DNA of 64,000 bases from Jacaranda mimosifolia (taxonomy: Eukaryota; Streptophyta; Magnoliopsida; Lamiales; Bignoniaceae). Under the pieces are notes generated by a model. It was not told the origin of the DNA and searched no databases. It saw only the letters and a program-made list of their open reading frames with translations. The DNA lies in the NCBI GenBank assembly GCA_018894105.1, contig CM032125.1:33713032-33777031 (forward strand), read 5' to 3'. A program made the translations under genes and the position numbers. Below are positions 12,032 to 23,640 of this stretch, piece after piece (position 1 is the stretch's first letter; the number at the start of each line of letters is the position of its first letter).

Positions 12032-12160
12032 AAGGTTCTGAACCGGTTCACAGAGTTTGTCTATCAACATCTCTCTGCGGTCACCTCCAAATTTATACAC
12101 AATCATATTGCTCAGAAGGCCTCTTTCTGTGTCACCGACCTGAAAGTTCAACAATACTTC
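12032..12160 (+). pseudogene. Exon-like fragment of an unidentified gene (copy 1)
   Basis: In one + frame this stretch encodes about 43 residues without a stop, starting KVLNRFTEFVYQ and including SKFIHN and ASFCVTDL. Duplication copy 2 keeps the same frame at 32072-32204 with several substitutions. It is followed by a pyrimidine-rich (CT)n run. An upstream stop in frame shows it is not a complete gene. I cannot identify the parent gene. Confidence 0.3.
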
Positions 12161-12509
12161 TCTCTACCTTTTTCCATCCCTCCCTCCCTCTCTTTCTCTC
12201 TCTCTCTATATATATATATGTATGTGTATGTGTCATTGATTTTTCTTTTTGGTTTGATGAACTCTGACAGGGAAGAGGATTGGAACAGGTCTTTTAGTTA
12301 TTCTGAAAATTTGAAGTTCTTGTTAAAGTGCATTCTCACTAGTCACTACTCAAGGTATTACACTACTTACCAATTTTTTGGTTTGATAAAAATGATGAAT
12401 TTATATGGAAAATTATTTACGTACTATTAATGCTTATATATTGTTTTGACAGATTGTATAAATATATAATATAATCTTCTTTTTTTTATTTATTTATGAA
12501 GCTCATGTT

Positions 12510-13640
12510 TGGTTTGAATTTATAGAAGTATATACAAAGTTAAATTGCTAAATAGATAATGAAAACGGTCAATATATAGCTAAAATCATATACTACAGTT
12601 TCAAAGAGTAAATTTAGCCAACAGGTCAATTGGTTGAGTGGCATTGTTCTTATACTTATTCATGTGAAGTATGAGTTTTAGACTGCATTAAACTCTAGGA
12701 GTGCGTACGTATGTGTAATATTCAACTAGTACTTCTAAACTTTTTAAGTTGTTTTAAAGCTAATTAATTTTATGCGTACTATCATATAATATTTGTTTGG
12801 TTAAGTACCATTGAAGTGGAATTAAATATTGCCTTAGGCTCATTCATGCTTGATTTGTATTAAATTTGAACTTTCACATTCATTATTGGGCGTGCATGCA
12901 ACCAAGTTAAGCTTGATTAGTTTTAAACATTACTTAACTAGATCTCAACTTATTCAGTTAGTTGTGTTGTCTGCCATCAACATTAAACATCCCAAACAAA
13001 TAATGAATAAAGCGGAAATATTGCAATGACTTAAAAGTATTTAGTTGCAATTACAAAATTAGAATGTCTGCATTAGTTTGGCGTGATCTATTAGAATTAA
13101 TTCAAAATAATCCCAATTCTAATTTTGTCTGATCATTTCTTAGAAAATTGATTTTCTGAGAATACACTCATTGTATACACAGGTTAACTTTTCCAAGAGT
13201 GCCTTATTATATACACAAATTAACTCCTAAAATTTGGCATAACTGTGTCATTTTGAGAACACTTGCTCGTGTATAGGGTATTGAAGGAAGAAAAATATGC
13301 AGCTTGCCAATGCTTCATGCTGAAGAAGATGAAAGGCAACTCTTGTTGTTAGTTTAGACTGTCCTCAAATTTTATTTTCTTTGAAATATACTGTTCTCAA
13401 TCATTTGCCTTCTTCAGATTCGTCCAGGAATGGGAAAAGTATCTTGAAATAAACTTTTGCATTGGGGATTCATTGACACGCTACACTTCACTGTTTTCAG
13501 CACGTTTGGCAGGCACATCTAGTACTAGTACATAAATTAAGAATGTTACATGAATATAGCATTGGGAGTTGAGTAAGAATGTTACATGAATAATTTTGGA
13601 AATAAAGTGCTGAATTTTTGCATTAGGAGTGGGAGTTGGT
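12510..13640. repeat. Repeat block R, copy 1 of 3
   Basis: The block matches 32580-33720 and 35670-36830. Shared landmarks are 'atatagctaaaatca', 'cattaaacatcccaaacaaataatgaata', 'aggctcattc' and 'cttgaaataaac'. No coding frame is shared among the copies. In duplication copy 2 the block is itself present twice, about 3.1 kb apart. Confidence 0.7.
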
Positions 13641-13708
13641 CAAGATCATGATGGATCCGGAAATGAAAGTGGGGGGGAAAAGTTATAAAAGTATAAAAGT
13701 ATAAATAT

Positions 13709-14477
13709 TGATATGGGATGACCCCAAAGGCCCAAGTCGGTTATTTTTGGGGCCAGGTCCAACCCCTGAGTAGAGGCCCACTCCATGTGCGGCGGGTCAA
13801 CCAAATTCGACCAGCCGAGCTTGCCCTTGACTGCACCTCAAGTTTCTCAGACCAACTCGACCAAAACTGCCACGACCTCAGGTCGAGTTCCGTACTTTTC
13901 CTTGCCACGGCGTTAAACCTGTTGATCAGTGTCGGCCTACTTCAGGTCGATTCCGGTGTCGAAGTTTCGTACGGTCTCCTGCCACCGCATTTAATGCGTT
14001 GACTGACACCACGCCACCGCATTAATGGCGCACGCCACCCCCTCACCGTCTGACACAGCAGGCGCCGCGCTAGGTACGGTCACGTCCTGCAGTAGGAAAG
14101 GACGTCTAGCTGGCAAATTCAAATAAGGGGAATTGCCCGGTAGCCCCATGGGAAAGGCTGAAGGTCCACAACAGATTCCGGGGCATTTTGGGCAATTCAC
14201 CCCGAAGGATGGCAAATATAAAAGCCCCGAAACAGAACCCTAAGAGGTATGCACACATAAACTATCAAATTTACCTTGAAATCCATCAGGAACATCCCGT
14301 TTTCTACCTCTTACTGACTTGAGCGTCGGAGGGTTTTAGCCGAGGACCTCTTGGCTAGCCTAACGTTTGCTTTGGTTGCAGGATTTCATCTCCCTTGCTA
14401 TTGGATACAATCATTATTGGGCCGAAACTCACCTAGTAAGAGATCGGACCTATATCATACGTTTTGAACCCAGATCA
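13709..14477 (+). mobile_element. Solo LTR of a Tat-like gypsy family, with target-site duplication
   Basis: The 769-bp segment starts TGATATGGGATGACCCC and ends GAACCCAGATCA. It is homologous, in opposite orientation, to the LTR at 45183-45938. It is flanked on both sides by the 5-bp direct repeat AATAT (13704-13708 and 14478-14482), as left by a gypsy integrase. No internal element DNA is present, so it is a product of LTR-LTR recombination. It is GC-richer than its surroundings and absent from duplication copy 2. Frames at 13718-14215 are artefacts of this LTR. Confidence 0.85.
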
Positions 14478-14482
14478 AATAT

Positions 14483-15250
14483 AAATTTTATATTTTAAGA
14501 AATTTGAGATATATAATCTACATCGAAGTTGAACACGATGGTCTTTTATACTACAAATTTCATTAGTAATCGAATCATTATCAAAGGGTTTTGTAATATC
14601 ATTCTCAATATAATTAACTAAGCGATTAACTAAAAAATTATTTTTATTTTATTTTATTTTTTAGCCTCTTTTCATAATATTTATTGCCATTTTTTTTCTT
14701 ATTTGTAACTATTGAAAGACAAAGAAAATTAAAAAAGTCTTTTTAATATATTTATTTAATTATTTTTATCTCTTTGTTTCAATATAGTTAAAGTTAAAAA
14801 GATGAATTTTGATTGTTTCGCAAGTTCTTAAGATTCTTTTTAACTAAACCTTTATAAATTTTTCACACAAATAGAATGAAAGTACTTTAATGGGTCTAAC
14901 TTAATTATAATTTATAATCTTTATTTGATTACTTAATTGTGAATATAGATTGAAAAATTTATTTTAAGTTTATAAAATTAAATTAATTAAATTTATTGTT
15001 AATTAAAAATCAATTAATTTAATACAACAAATGTCAATCATGAATTTTTTTATTTAAGGCCCAACAAGAAAAATTAAATCTCTTAAAATTAATTAACATT
15101 GATTAAAAATTAGGTAATAGTAAATAATGTATTCTTTTAAATTTTAAATTTAAATTAATTATTATTAAAAATTTAATTATATTTGTGTATAAAATGTGCA
15201 AAGACACACAGAGGTAGGGGGCCGGGGGGGGGGGGGGCAGCTCCCCTCAA
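14483..15250. other. AT-rich stretch ending in a poly-G tract
   Basis: No gene seen. Together with 13640-13708 it appears to be extra DNA relative to duplication copy 2, with the solo LTR nested inside, so it may be a further, unclassified insertion. A run of about 14 G lies near 15224-15237. Confidence 0.35.
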
Positions 15251-15646
15251 TGATTAAGAGTGTTACATGAATATCTCGAAAAGTAGCAAACATTTACATT
15301 GGAAGTACAACTTTGTTTTGTCAATATCCATGCAGAATTTGCATTGGGACAACTCCCCAATTATTGTGATAATTAACAGAAAGTAGGGATCAAAAGGAAG
15401 GGCGGTGATAACTAATATAGGTTTGTCAATATCACATCAATTCATGATGATTCGGTCTGGGTCCGACATGGTGCAGAAACAGAAAACAACGACGACAGGG
15501 GATTTCGTGGGATTGAAAAAGGAAAAGGAAGAAAGAAAGGAAACGCTCGAATCCCAATGTTTTCATTTTCAAACTTTATTTTTATATTTTTTTATTATTT
15601 AAAAATAAATAATTTTATTTTTATTCTTAAAATATTTTTATTAATA

Positions 15647-15666
<20 letters not shown>

Positions 15667-15680
<14 letters not shown>

Positions 15681-16745
15681 TATCCAAATTTTGATAATCT
15701 GGAACAACAGCTCTCCAAGAGGATCGTCCATGCATATTAGATCTCTCATTCCAATCCTTATTTTATGGTTTATTTGGTGCTTTAGAAATGATTGTAAGCA
15801 CAAGCTCTTAGTTGCCTCGGTTGATAGAGTTAAATGGCGAATAAACCACTATATCTTTGTGGCCTGCAAGACTAATATTATACAGCCTATGTACTGGAGT
15901 GGCGATCTTTCGATGGCTGCCTTGTTCGATGTTCAGCCTCCCCGCAAGGCTCCTCCTTCTTGCATCGCGATAACTTGGGAGAATCCTCCCTCAGGTTGGG
16001 TTAAATTAAATATTGCCGGGGCCTTCCGTAGACACATGGGCAGTACGGGGTCTGGAGGTATTCTTCGGAACTGCTCACATAAAGTTCTTTTCGCTTTTTT
16101 GGATTTTGCCGAATGTCAAAGTGATACGCAGGCGACCCTTGCCGTGGTGAAGAAAGGTTTGGAGATTTGTATGATTGAAAACATCTCTAGGATTATTGTG
16201 GAAATCGATGACCAAACAGCCCTAAACCTCATTAAAAAAGCATCCTCTTATCATTGGAACTTCGTGCATATAATTGGTCAAATTCAACGCCTTGCCGAAA
16301 AACTTGAGGTTCAATTTTGTTATTTGCCTAAGATTGGCAATGCAATCGCGAACCTGCTTGCCAAAACAGCCTGCTCTCGTGATCAATGCACCATCATGTC
16401 TTTGGAACAGTTGCCTAGAAAGATCCATGTCATGCTAAGAATGGAGGAACTCCAATATCCTTACTTTCGTATCCATTGATGGCCATCCCAAGTGCTTAAT
16501 TAGAAGATATCTACTATCATAATTCATAATATGGATTTTGTTTGATATGTATAGATTTCCTTTTTGCTTTCACATTTTGGATGTAAAGGAAGTAGTATTT
16601 CCGATTCTTTTGGCACTTAATGCTTTAACTTCTAATCCTTGTACATCTATGTAAATCCTCTTTTGTGATTAATCCATAGGTAGGGGTCCGCCTAACCCCC
16701 CGCCCCACCATCGGCGGTTTTATCAAAATATATATATATATATAT
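15667..16745 (+). mobile_element. 5'-truncated LINE 3' end
   Basis: This stretch is absent from the matching position in copy 2 (near 37195). It begins after a (CA)n(TA)n microsatellite, contains the C-terminal part of a LINE ORF2-type protein with its RNase H domain, and ends after an untranslated tail in a (TA)n run at about 16727-16750. Truncation at the 5' side and a simple-sequence tail fit target-primed reverse transcription. A clear target-site duplication was not found. Confidence 0.6.
15691..16479 (+). CDS. LINE RNase H-like C-terminal domain (RVT_3 type), likely inactive
   Basis: The open frame is 262 codons. The first 90 residues resemble the region after reverse transcriptase in plant LINEs (SLIPILILWFIWCFRND). 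From residue about 105 an RNase H fold of the RVT_3 class follows: GWVKLNIAGAF, SGGILRN, a helix ending KKGLEIC, then IIVEIDDQTALNLI and the C-terminal NAIANLLAKTA. In active members the first motif has an Asp (LNTDGAF); here it is Ala, and the helix Glu is not evident, so RNase H activity is unlikely. The frame is nonetheless uninterrupted. The first ATG is only the first available one and not a true start. Confidence 0.65.
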   Translation: MIIWNNSSPRGSSMHIRSLIPILILWFIWCFRNDCKHKLLVASVDRVKWRINHYIFVACKTNIIQPMYWSGDLSMAALFDVQPPRKAPPSCIAITWENPPSGWVKLNIAGAFRRHMGSTGSGGILRNCSHKVLFAFLDFAECQSDTQATLAVVKKGLEICMIENISRIIVEIDDQTALNLIKKASSYHWNFVHIIGQIQRLAEKLEVQFCYLPKIGNAIANLLAKTACSRDQCTIMSLEQLPRKIHVMLRMEELQYPYFRIH

Positions 16746-19700
16746 ATATTCTTTCAATAATTTATATATATTTTTTATTATATTATTATTATCTTTCTCC
16801 ATCTACAACATACTATTAAACTTAATATAATAATTATTTTTTTAATAATTTATTTAAATATGAATTTATTTTAAACTCATTTTTTTTAACTACCTTTTCA
16901 AACTTTAAAAATAATAAAAATAAAAAATGAAAATAAAAATAAAAGAAAACGAACCCTTGGTAATACAAATTGTTCTAAATCTTAAATTAAATGATCGTCA
17001 TAGCATTTCGTGAGAATACAGAATTCGAAACATGCTTAATAACACAAGGAAGAAATAAATTAATTGTACCATATTCATACATGGATGTCGCAAAAAATTT
17101 ATTTAAGTCTATGAGCCGCCAAATGATAATACCAAAACCCATTATTCCTACCAACCTGCAGACATTTCACTCGAAGAGCATTCCCAAATATTCCTCTTCT
17201 TTCTTAAAATATTGAATCCGTTATACGGTCTATTCAATGCTGAATGGGCGCCGCCCTCACAGTGCGCGCACACACCCCAATTGGAAATCATGCTGAAATG
17301 GCTTCTCCTTTTCCAATTTGTTGTGAAGTTTGTCCCTTCTCACTCACTTTAATTTTCTCCACCTGGGATTGGATTGCATTCAAGCGCAGATCGGGACGGC
17401 TTCTCCTATCTCTTTCCTCCCTTTTTTAATCATCCTTTTTAGGTATACCTACCGCGAATTATTATTGGCTCGATATCTCCATTTGATTTTGTTCTATCTT
17501 AATTATAGCCCCCCACCCCCCCAAACCAACCAACCTTTTTGCCCTTTTTGTTATTTTAATGATTAATTTTACTTTTTTACGTTCACAATTAATTAGATTG
17601 TAAGTATTCTTTTTCACTTCCATTTGGACCCTCACTTTTCTTTTAATTAATAATTTTCAATTTTTACTTTTTTGTGAATGAAAAGGAAATGCCATGTCAT
17701 CATCAATCGGCCAAGTTTTAACTCAATTCTTCTCAATAACCCTCTAAAGATGAATAGAATAAGAATCGGCAAGCAATTTTCAAAATAGAACTCTCAACTT
17801 TTACATACAAATTACTTCAAACAAATTAATATATACGTGTGCTACTTTGTTAAAATTCAGAAAAATAGAATAGTAAAATATCTATTACCAATTTCTTATG
17901 CGAATAGGATGGATGAGTGGCCGTCGGTCCACGACTTTACTAGAGATGGAGGTCGCCGGCCAAGTACTAGGATTTACCTGTTAGAATTGAATTTGGAGTT
18001 GTTTATAATGTGTAATGAGGTTCATTTGCATAATTCAAAATTATCAAACTCACTTTTCTTTTTCTTATTTTGTTGATGTATGTAATTTTATTTTGTGTTC
18101 CATTTTTAATTCTATTTTTGTTTTTCATAAAAATAAATAAGACATTTTACAATTAAAATTATTTTAGTAATTTAATAAGTCAATTTTATTATTAATAATT
18201 TATAAAAACTATTTGTTGAAAGTTAGGTTTTGATTTTTATTTGATTTTATTATGTGTTTTACAAGAATAAATTATTAGAGAGTGTGAAAATTATTTTTTT
18301 GGTATATTTATTTATATTTTGGAAGAGACAATCTTTACTGTAACTGTCAAATTAATATTTTTTTGTTAGATTTTTGGGGTAAAAATATAGTTGAGTGATT
18401 ATTTTAATATCAAAATAACAATAAAATAAATAATATTATTTTAAAAAAATATATCCAAACAAAGCCTTAAGTTTCCTAATAGTATTAAATTCTAATCGTG
18501 TTATGGAGGCCCTTTTTTCTTTCCATAGCAGCTTTTCCACGCGGCAAAGACTCTAAAGTGGGAATGGTGTCCCCCAATAGTGTAAGAGCAGCTGAAACCA
18601 TGAATATCCCAAGTATAAGAGAAAATAAATCTCAATATCTTTTTTATTTTAATCCTTGATTTGTTCTTTCCATACAAAATTAAATACTTCTTTTAAAATA
18701 CATTAAAGAATTCTTAATTATTATATAGTAATAATTTATAATATTAATAAAGGCCTGGTCCTTTATTTTTTTATTATTATCAATTTATTTCTTTCTTGTC
18801 GTGGTTAGACGCTGACTCTTGATTTTTGGTGCGTATTCAATGACTTCCAAAAACTTTGTACCGGACTTGGTGGATAAAGACTTTTTAGTCATTCACTCAT
18901 CCAAGGAAATTTCCATGACATTACCTATAAAAACTGAAAAGTATTCCCCGGCCACTTGCTCACTCTCTTGCATTTAGTAAAATATGGCTTCCAGGGCTGC
19001 TGAATTTCTTCACTCTAAAGCAAAAGACTGAATAACTTTTTATCTTTTTATTTTAATTTTTTTCCTTCTGTCGGCACTAATGATAAGATTTATAAATTCT
19101 TAATTAAATAAGCAAAAAGGTGGGTTTTTTTAAGTTTTCTTTCCCTCCCGCCCCCCAACTTTTCCCCATTCCTCATGCTTGGTTAGACATTTTCCTCAAC
19201 ATTTCCACGTTGAAATTGGTTTTACTTTGCTATGTTTGGTTAAGTTTCCTTCAACACCATTCCCCACGCACTATGAGTTTGGTGTATTGGTTTGAATTGG
19301 CTTGGATTGAACATAATTTGGTCTCAAATGGGTTGAACGTAAAACGAGTGAGCTCGATATGAATTTTAAATATGTGGATTAGAAATGGATTGTGTTGGGT
19401 TGAATTGGGTTCAAAATGAATTCAATAATAATAAAAAAAAATCCTTTTTAATTCATTTTATGAATTTAAAAGACAATAATAATGTTAATATATCTTTATA
19501 CTTTATTCAATACAACTTTTACAGTTTTTTTATTTGTAAATTTATACTTTTATACTTTAAATGACTAGTCTTTATCGACCTCCAAAAATTCAAATTGTAT
19601 TATTATCATATTATTATTATTACCATTAGTGGTGGCAAATGGATTGGTTGAGTTCTATATGGATTAAGATAGACGGGTTGAAAGTAGGTTGAGTTCAAAA

Positions 19701-20218
19701 TGAATTAAGTTTGGGTTGGGTTGGTTTTGGAATGCTTCCAATAGAAAATAAAAAAAATTAATTTAATTTAATTTATTTATTCCAAAAGATTAATTTAAAA
19801 GACCATATTAATATTATTATATTTTCTACACTCTATTAATATACTATTTTACAACATAATGAGATAATTTATTAAATTAATTAAATTTTTTGAATAAATC
19901 CATGTTGAACCCACTTAAAACTCAAATTTGATATAACCCATCTAAAATCCAACCCACTCAAACTCATTTTAAAAATGTTGAGCCCAACCCAATCCAAAAC
20001 CATATGGGTTGGGTTGAATCCATGAGTTCTAACCCAAATTAACACCCATAATTACCATTATTATTATTAGGCTATGCAAAAGTGTATTTAATTAACTTGG
20101 TATGCTTAAGACGGACATCCTGTTTCGAACTGATTTGTTTTCGCATAAAGCCAGAAACCTGTATACGGCAACATTGAAAGCATCAAGCTCCTTTCTCTTT
20201 TGGAGGCAGACAAAACAA
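16746..20218. other. Duplicated intergenic DNA, no gene recognised
   Basis: This stretch aligns with 37240-40276 plus 45944-46140 of copy 2. It holds AT-rich DNA, a block rich in 'gggttggattgggttg' variants near 19290-20040, and a roughly 260-bp insert at 18205-18470 that copy 2 lacks. The insert resembles the arms of the 7693-8790 inverted repeat (TTTTTGGGGTAAAAAT). Short frames at 16991-17566 and 19120-19362 are not conserved in copy 2. Confidence 0.4.
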
Positions 20219-21238
20219 GAAATTTTGGAGAATTGGACTGAAGCCGCCCCGTGGAACACCCCTAGTCCACGCCACTGCGACGCCTGACGCCGGCGGCAGA
20301 AACCGCGGAGTAGGGCAGATCGAAGACTTTGCTTGCATTGACACCGATGTCTTGCAAGAAAAGCTAACCAATTTGCCGTTTGGTGTCCTCCATAAAAGAA
20401 GCTTGCCGGTTGTATCTTTCTTATGTCTAAATTCACATACATAGATACACAAATATCACTGTATCTATATGTGATGTAATCCACCATGTATTTGTGAAAT
20501 TTTCGCTAGTTAGAAATTTTCAAAAAATTAAAAAAATAAATTTATTATTTTTCGTTATTTTCAAATTTTCAATTTTAATTAATTAATTTATTAATTTGTT
20601 TAATAATATTTTATAAATTTTAGCATATAGAATTAAATTCAAAAAAATATTAAATTTTGCCAAATTTATTTGCACTAAAAGGTATTTAGAGTATTTAATT
20701 AATTTATTTTTACAATAATAGAGTAAGATATAAAATAAATATTAAGTTTTATAAATTAATTTTGGGCAATACAATTTTTTGATTTTCTTTCATACTTATT
20801 AAAAAAATAATGTCCAACAAACTGGACTAATTGAAAACATTATGGAAATTGATTTCAAGAGAAAAATAATTTGTGTTGGACCTACTTCGAAATTACCAAC
20901 TTAATAGACAACTTGTTTTTTAAAATTAATAAAAAAAGAAAATTCAATTCATTAAATTTATTAATTATTTGTAATATTTTATATATTCAAAATCTCAAAC
21001 AAACCCAAGAACCAAAACTCATAAAACAATTTCTAAAATATATCTTAAAAACAATCTAACAACCACTCACAATATCACATTACATTAATTTATCATATCA
21101 CTATAATCATTATACTTTATCTATAAATAATCATAATCTCGTCTCTCATTTTTATATTTCTAAAATACCAAGACAACCCCAAAATTCTAAAACTCTAAAT
21201 ATGAAATAAATTCTTATAAACAATCACAATTCACAACC
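20219..21238. mobile_element. Copy-1-specific 1-kb insertion with a GC-rich island
   Basis: Copy 2 runs from 'gaggcaaaacaa' directly into 'tgacttccgtggtcttgg' at about 46140. Copy 1 has about 1 kb between the matching points. The first 200 bp (about 20230-20420) are GC-rich and look like captured coding DNA, while the rest is AT-rich. No terminal repeats or target-site duplication were established, so the class is unknown. Antisense frames at 20092-20487 cross this island but match no family I recognise. Confidence 0.4.
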
Positions 21239-21553
21239 TGACTTCTATGGTCTTGGAAAGGCCCACAAAACAAGTAATGATGACCAGGATCCCAACATAA
21301 TGGACATGGTGGTGCCATTGTTGATGACTCAACCATCCCAACTTGACACAACCTGCAGAAAGATGTCGCCCAACTAGACCGTTGATCTCATGATCTAAAA
21401 TTTAGGATTTCCACTAATTATTTTATTATTGTCGGAAGTTTTCAAATTTATATAATCAATTATATTTTATATTCTTTATTTTAATATATCTTTCATCTTC
21501 TATTAAATTGCATGAATAAAAACTTTTGTTATTAATGTGAGCATTCCAAGAAA

Positions 21554-21592
21554 ATGTCTTCTAAAATTGCTCAAAAACCCCACCCCCACTAG
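21554..21592 (+). other. Short upstream frame left by a duplicated X-gene start
   Basis: ATGTCTTCTAAAATTGCTCA here corresponds to the start of the 46592 copy, but runs into a TAG after 12 codons. The true start, ATGGCTCCCAAAG, lies 91 bp downstream at 21645 and repeats the same start motif. Copy 1 therefore has a partly duplicated start region and an upstream mini-frame that could affect translation of the main frame. Confidence 0.45.
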
Positions 21593-21644
21593 TTTAAATT
21601 AAACGAGGAGGACCTTAGATCCCCACCCCATTTTACAACTACAT

Positions 21645-22190
21645 ATGGCTCCCAAAGCCGCTCAATACCTTAACTCTCTGAAGCAAAAGATAGAAAAGGT
21701 AGCAGCAGCAGTAGTAGCTCTTCCACCCCAACTCCTTCAACGCCATGTCCCGCGACCTCTTCCAGACATAGAGACTGGAGGCCTGCCTGCAGCCGGACCA
21801 CCGCCTGCGGACAGTCCTCCTCCGCCGCCCAATTATAAATTTTCAGGTGTACTTCTTAATCTATGCTTTACATCAGCAGTGGAATCGTTGCTGCTATTTC
21901 TCCAGCTGCAAAATGAGCAAAAACATGTTCTCCACTTCCCCCTCTCCTTTCACTTCTTCTGCTTCTCCATCACTTGTGCTTTTGCCACCACTTTTCTCGA
22001 GGAATTCGAGGCCGGTCCCGGTGGTGGATTTGCCAGTCTCCTCAGGAAAACGGGATTGGCCTTTTTTGCCGCTGCTTTTGTTCTTGCAATTATGATCCCC
22101 TCTCCCTTGTGGCTAAGGATCATAGTTGCTGCCATTTCCTTCTTCGCATTGTTTGCTGCCGTCCTCCATAGATACTGGGAATGTTCATGA
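21645..22190 (+). CDS. Family X four-helix membrane protein (intact copy)
   Basis: The single-exon frame of 181 codons has no lesion. Residues 1-45 form an amphipathic, Lys/Gln-containing N-terminus with LPPQLLQRHVPRPLPD. Residues 46-62 are a Pro/Ala-rich linker. Four hydrophobic helices follow at about 64-88, 98-118, 131-150 and 152-172, with a GPGGG loop between helices two and three and the tail RYWECS. The start is supported by the matching start in the other copies. No catalytic motif is visible, so a structural or regulatory membrane role is only a guess. It is followed 1 kb downstream by a family D pseudogene. Its sense frame is conserved in the 1-420, 46592 and 60170 copies, which supports a real protein family. 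Confidence 0.75.
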   Translation: MAPKAAQYLNSLKQKIEKVAAAVVALPPQLLQRHVPRPLPDIETGGLPAAGPPPADSPPPPPNYKFSGVLLNLCFTSAVESLLLFLQLQNEQKHVLHFPLSFHFFCFSITCAFATTFLEEFEAGPGGGFASLLRKTGLAFFAAAFVLAIMIPSPLWLRIIVAAISFFALFAAVLHRYWECS

Positions 22191-22437
22191 GATGCCACCA
22201 CCTGGCTGGTGGTCTCTGCTTGCAGGGCCCAGAAACGTGCACTTGTATATATGTGAATATATGTAAAAATACCTAAGTCTCCAAAAATCATCATTTGACA
22301 AAAAACGATGTTAAAGTTTAGACGTACACTGCCGTTTAGGAGAAGCTAAGAAAGTGGTTATCTTTTCACTAATGCTAGCAAATGTGATAGGAAATTGTTT
22401 CCCGAAACTCGCCCATGGAAAGCTTTATTTTTGGTGT

Positions 22438-22575
22438 AAGATTTGGTGGCCAAGCTGCTCCTGCTGAGGAAACTAAGGCGTTTGCCGCTGATCATGATGT
22501 TGACGAACTCAATCTCAGATGAGGAAAACAAGGCTGCAAAGGCATCTGCTAAAAAAATAGAAATCAGTGAGTTTA
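22438..22575 (+). pseudogene. Probable EF-1B (beta/delta) exon fragment (copy 1)
   Basis: A + frame gives APAEETKAFAADHDVDELNL. One frame change later it gives DEENKAAKASAKK. This resembles the acidic linker and Lys-rich segment of plant translation elongation factor 1B beta/delta, where an Asp-rich stretch leads to an LFG motif, a DE/K segment and KASxKKK. The LFG motif is lost at a frameshift. It is followed by GTGAGT, a good splice donor, suggesting capture of genomic exon plus intron DNA. The similarity is short and low-complexity, so confidence is moderate. Confidence 0.45.
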
Positions 22576-23040
22576 ACATCATAGTATATTTTTTCTACAA
22601 TTTTGGAAGATAATCCATGTTCTGGTTAACATGTTTTTGTTTTCAACTCGTCATTGATTTATCTGAAAAATCTGCCAGTATGATTTATTTTTCAAAGTTT
22701 ATTCTTAGACATCCAGCACTTATGTTTCAAAGTTTAATTCACCAAAAATTAATTCTTCAACTCACATATAGTTAGACTGCACAAATTCATGTCCGCATTA
22801 ACCAATATTCTTTAACTGAGATAGTCTCTGTTTCATTTTTTCTTTTTTTTTTTTTTTTTAACCGAAATTAAAGCATCGTCAATCAAAACGTGTTGTGAAA
22901 ACCCATTCATAACAGAAGGCAAGAATCCCAGTAACCCTAAATAGAAAATTTGTAAGATTCAGGAAATAAAGAAAAAGAAAATCTAGGAGTTCCTTAATGA
23001 AGAGCTTGGGAATTTGCGAGATCTTTAACAGAGATAGTCC

Positions 23041-23240
23041 AAACTCTCTCTCTCTCTCTCAACAAAAGAAAAAATGATAACTTTTCTTTTCAGATAACAT
23101 TACTTTTTCACAGAAAGAGAATTTATCACCCCATAATTTCTTACTTTCATCTCCAAACCTTCTGACTACCTTTGTACAACTTTTGGCAGAAACCAACTGA
23201 AAAATTAAGAAAAAATTGTCAGCCGTGATTGGCTCATCAA
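23041..23240 (+). promoter_or_regulatory. 5' leader of family D pseudogene with (CT)n run
   Basis: A (CT)n run at about 23045-23060 is followed by a leader matching 48560-48738. Its last part, around GTACAACTTTTGGCAGAAACC, also matches the leader of the full-length gene at 54280. The region probably holds the former transcription start; no TATA box is assigned. Confidence 0.4.
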
Positions 23241-23640
23241 GTGATGACATTAGTCTCATGGGAGAAGAACCGCACGAACAGGATGTAAGCAGCGCAGTTG
23301 TAAGCACCACCAGAAAACCACCGTATGCCGGAGTATCTTCACTTTCCGGCATCTCAACGCTCTTGTGATGATGATAGCAAGCACCCAGGGTTGGCTTTCT
23401 TCATCTTCTTGATAATCTACATGTACTTCCTAGCAAAAGGATTTCCACCCACCACCTCCCCGCACTTCGAGCCCCCAGTCTTCACCGCCCATCTTTTCTT
23501 CTTAGCCAGCTAGCCAAATTTTCATGGAGTGGGTCATGTGTTTGTTACTTTTCCTCTCTGGTTCATGTTTTTGTGCCAGTGTTCTTCAACTCGAAGGAGG
23601 AAATAGTACTGCGAGGAGATTGTACATATGTGGCAAGTGA
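23214..23640 (+). pseudogene. Family D (DUF7733-like) membrane protein pseudogene 1
   Basis: The stretch aligns with 54309-54910 of the full-length copy. The start is lost: where copy 48739 has AAAATGTC this copy has AAATTGTC. Fragments in changing frames match the N-terminus (EEPHEQDVSS), the first helices (FLIIYMYFLAKGFPPT), the EPPVF segment, the FLLAS region and FMEW. A deletion removes the DNA between the EPPVF motif and FLLAS. It ends with GGNSTARRLY-like codons and TGA. The same internal deletions are in the 48739 copy, so they arose before the segmental duplication. It cannot make the five-helix protein. Confidence 0.7.

Noticed and set aside
13718..14215. Frames of 74-94 codons on both strands
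   Set aside because: They lie within the GC-richer solo LTR, and LTRs of this family do not encode proteins there.
16991..18076. Small + frames at 16991, 17244, 17330 and 17837
   Set aside because: Not conserved in the matching part of copy 2 (37440-39120), which has frameshifts and stops at these places.
20092..20487. 131-codon minus-strand frame
   Set aside because: Crosses the edge of a copy-1-specific insertion and has no recognisable domain.
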